A program made the translations under genes and the position numbers. Shown here in pieces: positions 5,898 to 6,880 of a stretch of 6,880 nt of DNA. Where the stretch lies: positions 1 to 6,880 of the forward strand of contig JAIRLF010000210.1 of the NCBI GenBank assembly GCA_031259655.1, written 5' to 3'. The notes under the pieces were generated by a model. The model was not told the origin of the DNA. It worked only from the letters and a program-made list of their open reading frames with translations, and ran no database searches. Position 1 is the first letter of the stretch; each line of letters starts with the position of its first letter. Source of the stretch: Prevotellaceae bacterium (GTDB taxonomy: Bacteria > Bacteroidota > Bacteroidia > Bacteroidales > UBA932).

Positions 5898-6082
5898 TAT
5901 TCTATCACAGTATGAGTTACATTTCTAACATGCTTGTCTCTTATATCTTCGGAGCTCACCGACAAAAAAGTTAAGACAAGTTCTCGAATGTACTGCTCGG
6001 AAGGATTGTCTTTCAAAAACTCCTGAAATAGCGCATTGTTAAGTACGTTATCAGTGAAATGATATGTTGTTTCTTTGTCCAT
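5897..6082 (-). CDS. Small hypothetical protein (61 aa)
   Basis: The predicted product is short and soluble, probably two or three helices: FTDNVLNNALFQEFLKDN (9-26) and EQYIRELVLTFLSVSSEDI (29-47). It lies 3 bp after the stop of the 215-aa gene, and its stop shares a base with the next start. Such tight packing supports real translation despite the size. No family is recognised. A role as a partner or regulator of its neighbours is possible but unsupported. Confidence 0.6.
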   Translation of the reverse strand: MDKETTYHFTDNVLNNALFQEFLKDNPSEQYIRELVLTFLSVSSEDIRDKHVRNVTHTVIE

Positions 6083-6085
6083 AAT

Positions 6086-6733
6086 CTATTCTTTGTTTAT
6101 TACTTCATACTTTCCACTGCCAAGATATTTTATTCTGTCAGCGTATTTGCAGTAAAAAGCGTACATTTCTTCCTGAAACCCCTGTACAAATTTCAACAAG
6201 TCATCAAAGGTAGTTTTTACTGTTAACATAAAACTTGTGTATTGCTTGCTCTCAAAATAACCTTCTGGTTCACAGGAAGGAATTTCTATCGAAAATTCAA
6301 TGTCGTTTTCCCATAATGGAATAAACATTTTCATGGTTTCGGTATATGGTTCATGTGTAATAGTACCATCGCCTTGCCCAACAGCACAAGTTTTTTCTTC
6401 CCACGATTTTTCTTTTGCAGCACGTTTGTCTTCCCAAGTTGTCGCCTTAAACACGATTTCTGGCGGCTCGCATTTGTTAGTTACTTGTCCTTCTCGTGTT
6501 TTGAGCAGGTCAATGAAAAAACACATCAACCAATCACCATCATTCATTGACTCTTGAACTATAAATTTTCCGTTTCTGATATAATAACTGTCATTTTCAT
6601 TTCTGTAATTTTCAGGATTGAAAAAAGGCCTCCCTTCCCACTTTACATCGAAAGCATATTCAATCTCATCACTGTTATTCAAATTGTGATACAAAAATTC
6701 GAGTTCAAAACTCTGTGCTTTTAGTGTAGCCAT
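6086..6733 (-). CDS. Hypothetical acidic protein (215 aa)
   Basis: The product has no signal peptide or membrane helix and is likely cytosolic. It appears beta-rich in the N-terminal and middle parts (SFELEFLYH 8-16, EYAFDVKWEGRPFF 25-38, GKFIVQES 55-62, then DGDWLMCFFIDLL 65-77). A Trp/Lys/Glu-rich stretch with ATTWEDKRAAKEKSWEEK spans 97-114. The C-terminal part holds FSIEIP (147-152), MLTVKTTFDDLLKFVQGFQE (169-188) and a helix rich in aromatic residues. This layout, a beta sheet followed by a helix starting with a V-x-x-x-F-D-D-L-L motif, is common in immunity-type proteins, but no specific family can be named. The ATG follows the TAA of the preceding frame by 6 bp, so it sits within an operon that begins outside the window. 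Composition is AT-rich. Confidence 0.72.
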   Translation of the reverse strand: MATLKAQSFELEFLYHNLNNSDEIEYAFDVKWEGRPFFNPENYRNENDSYYIRNGKFIVQESMNDGDWLMCFFIDLLKTREGQVTNKCEPPEIVFKATTWEDKRAAKEKSWEEKTCAVGQGDGTITHEPYTETMKMFIPLWENDIEFSIEIPSCEPEGYFESKQYTSFMLTVKTTFDDLLKFVQGFQEEMYAFYCKYADRIKYLGSGKYEVINKE

Positions 6734-6739
6734 AATTAT

Positions 6740-6880
6740 TTATTTATACATATTTTCCCATGCTTTTTTCATCATTTCGTTAAACGGCTTTGATTTCCTT
6801 CTCTAAAAACTTTTTATACTGACCAAACATAAAACTGTAGAAATGTTGTATATCGTCGGTTTCACGTGTTTTTTCCAAAG
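6740..6880 (-). pseudogene. Frameshifted 3' end of an upstream gene (partial)
   Basis: The gene enters from beyond base 6880. In one frame it reads TDDIQHFYSFMFGQYKKFLE and KEIKAV, then stops at TAA 6782-6780. In the next frame, directly continuing, it reads KPFNEMMKKAWENMYK and stops at TAA 6742-6740, 6 bp before the ATG of the 215-aa gene. Removing the single G at 6788 joins the two into one continuous helical, Lys-rich C-terminus with normal gene spacing. A one-base insertion, or a sequencing error, is the simplest explanation. If the frame is intact as written, the protein ends at 6780. The family cannot be judged from about 45 residues. Confidence 0.5.

Overview
The window looks like chromosomal DNA from a member of the Bacteroidota, probably Bacteroidales. 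The evidence is a TTTG-N19-TAnnTTTG promoter in front of a tRNA gene, A-rich leaders without clear Shine-Dalgarno sites, a DUF1680/GH127-type glycosidase, and a phosphate-selective porin O/P homologue. No taxon below that level can be supported from the sequence.

Region 1 (1-1297) holds the 3' end of a glycoside hydrolase gene on the + strand. A stretch of gene debris follows: a 55-codon minus-strand reading frame whose start is out of frame by one base, and a short + strand fragment. Next come a perfect 16-bp hairpin and a 21-bp minisatellite of about ten units that is open in five of six reading frames.

Region 2 (1298-4620) is a compact minus-strand operon, transcribed right to left: a GNAT-fold acyltransferase-like protein, a phosphate-selective porin (start coupled to the preceding stop by ATGA) and a PstS-like lipoprotein. 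Together the last two would move phosphate or a similar anion through the outer membrane and bind it in the periplasm. The inner-membrane pstCAB genes are not in the window. Upstream lie a TACTTTTG -7 element and, where a -33 element would be, two perfect 11-bp direct repeats. This arrangement resembles a PhoB/PhoP box and suggests phosphate control.

Region 3 (4621-4789) is a tRNA-Asp(GTC) gene with its own promoter and a strong, probably bidirectional, terminator.

Region 4 (4768-6880) is a minus-strand block that converges on the tRNA. Closest to the tRNA is a start-less remnant reading frame with higher GC. From about 4980 onward the DNA becomes clearly AT-rich and carries tightly packed genes for small, mostly acidic proteins that I do not recognise (215, 61, 128 and about 201 aa), preceded by the frameshifted 3' end of another gene. 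The 201-aa frame runs across the composition boundary, and its last 37 residues are out-of-frame translation of the older remnant. The layout suggests a horizontally acquired cassette joined to old sequence beside a tRNA gene. The style of the proteins resembles immunity or orphan-immunity clusters, but that is inference only.
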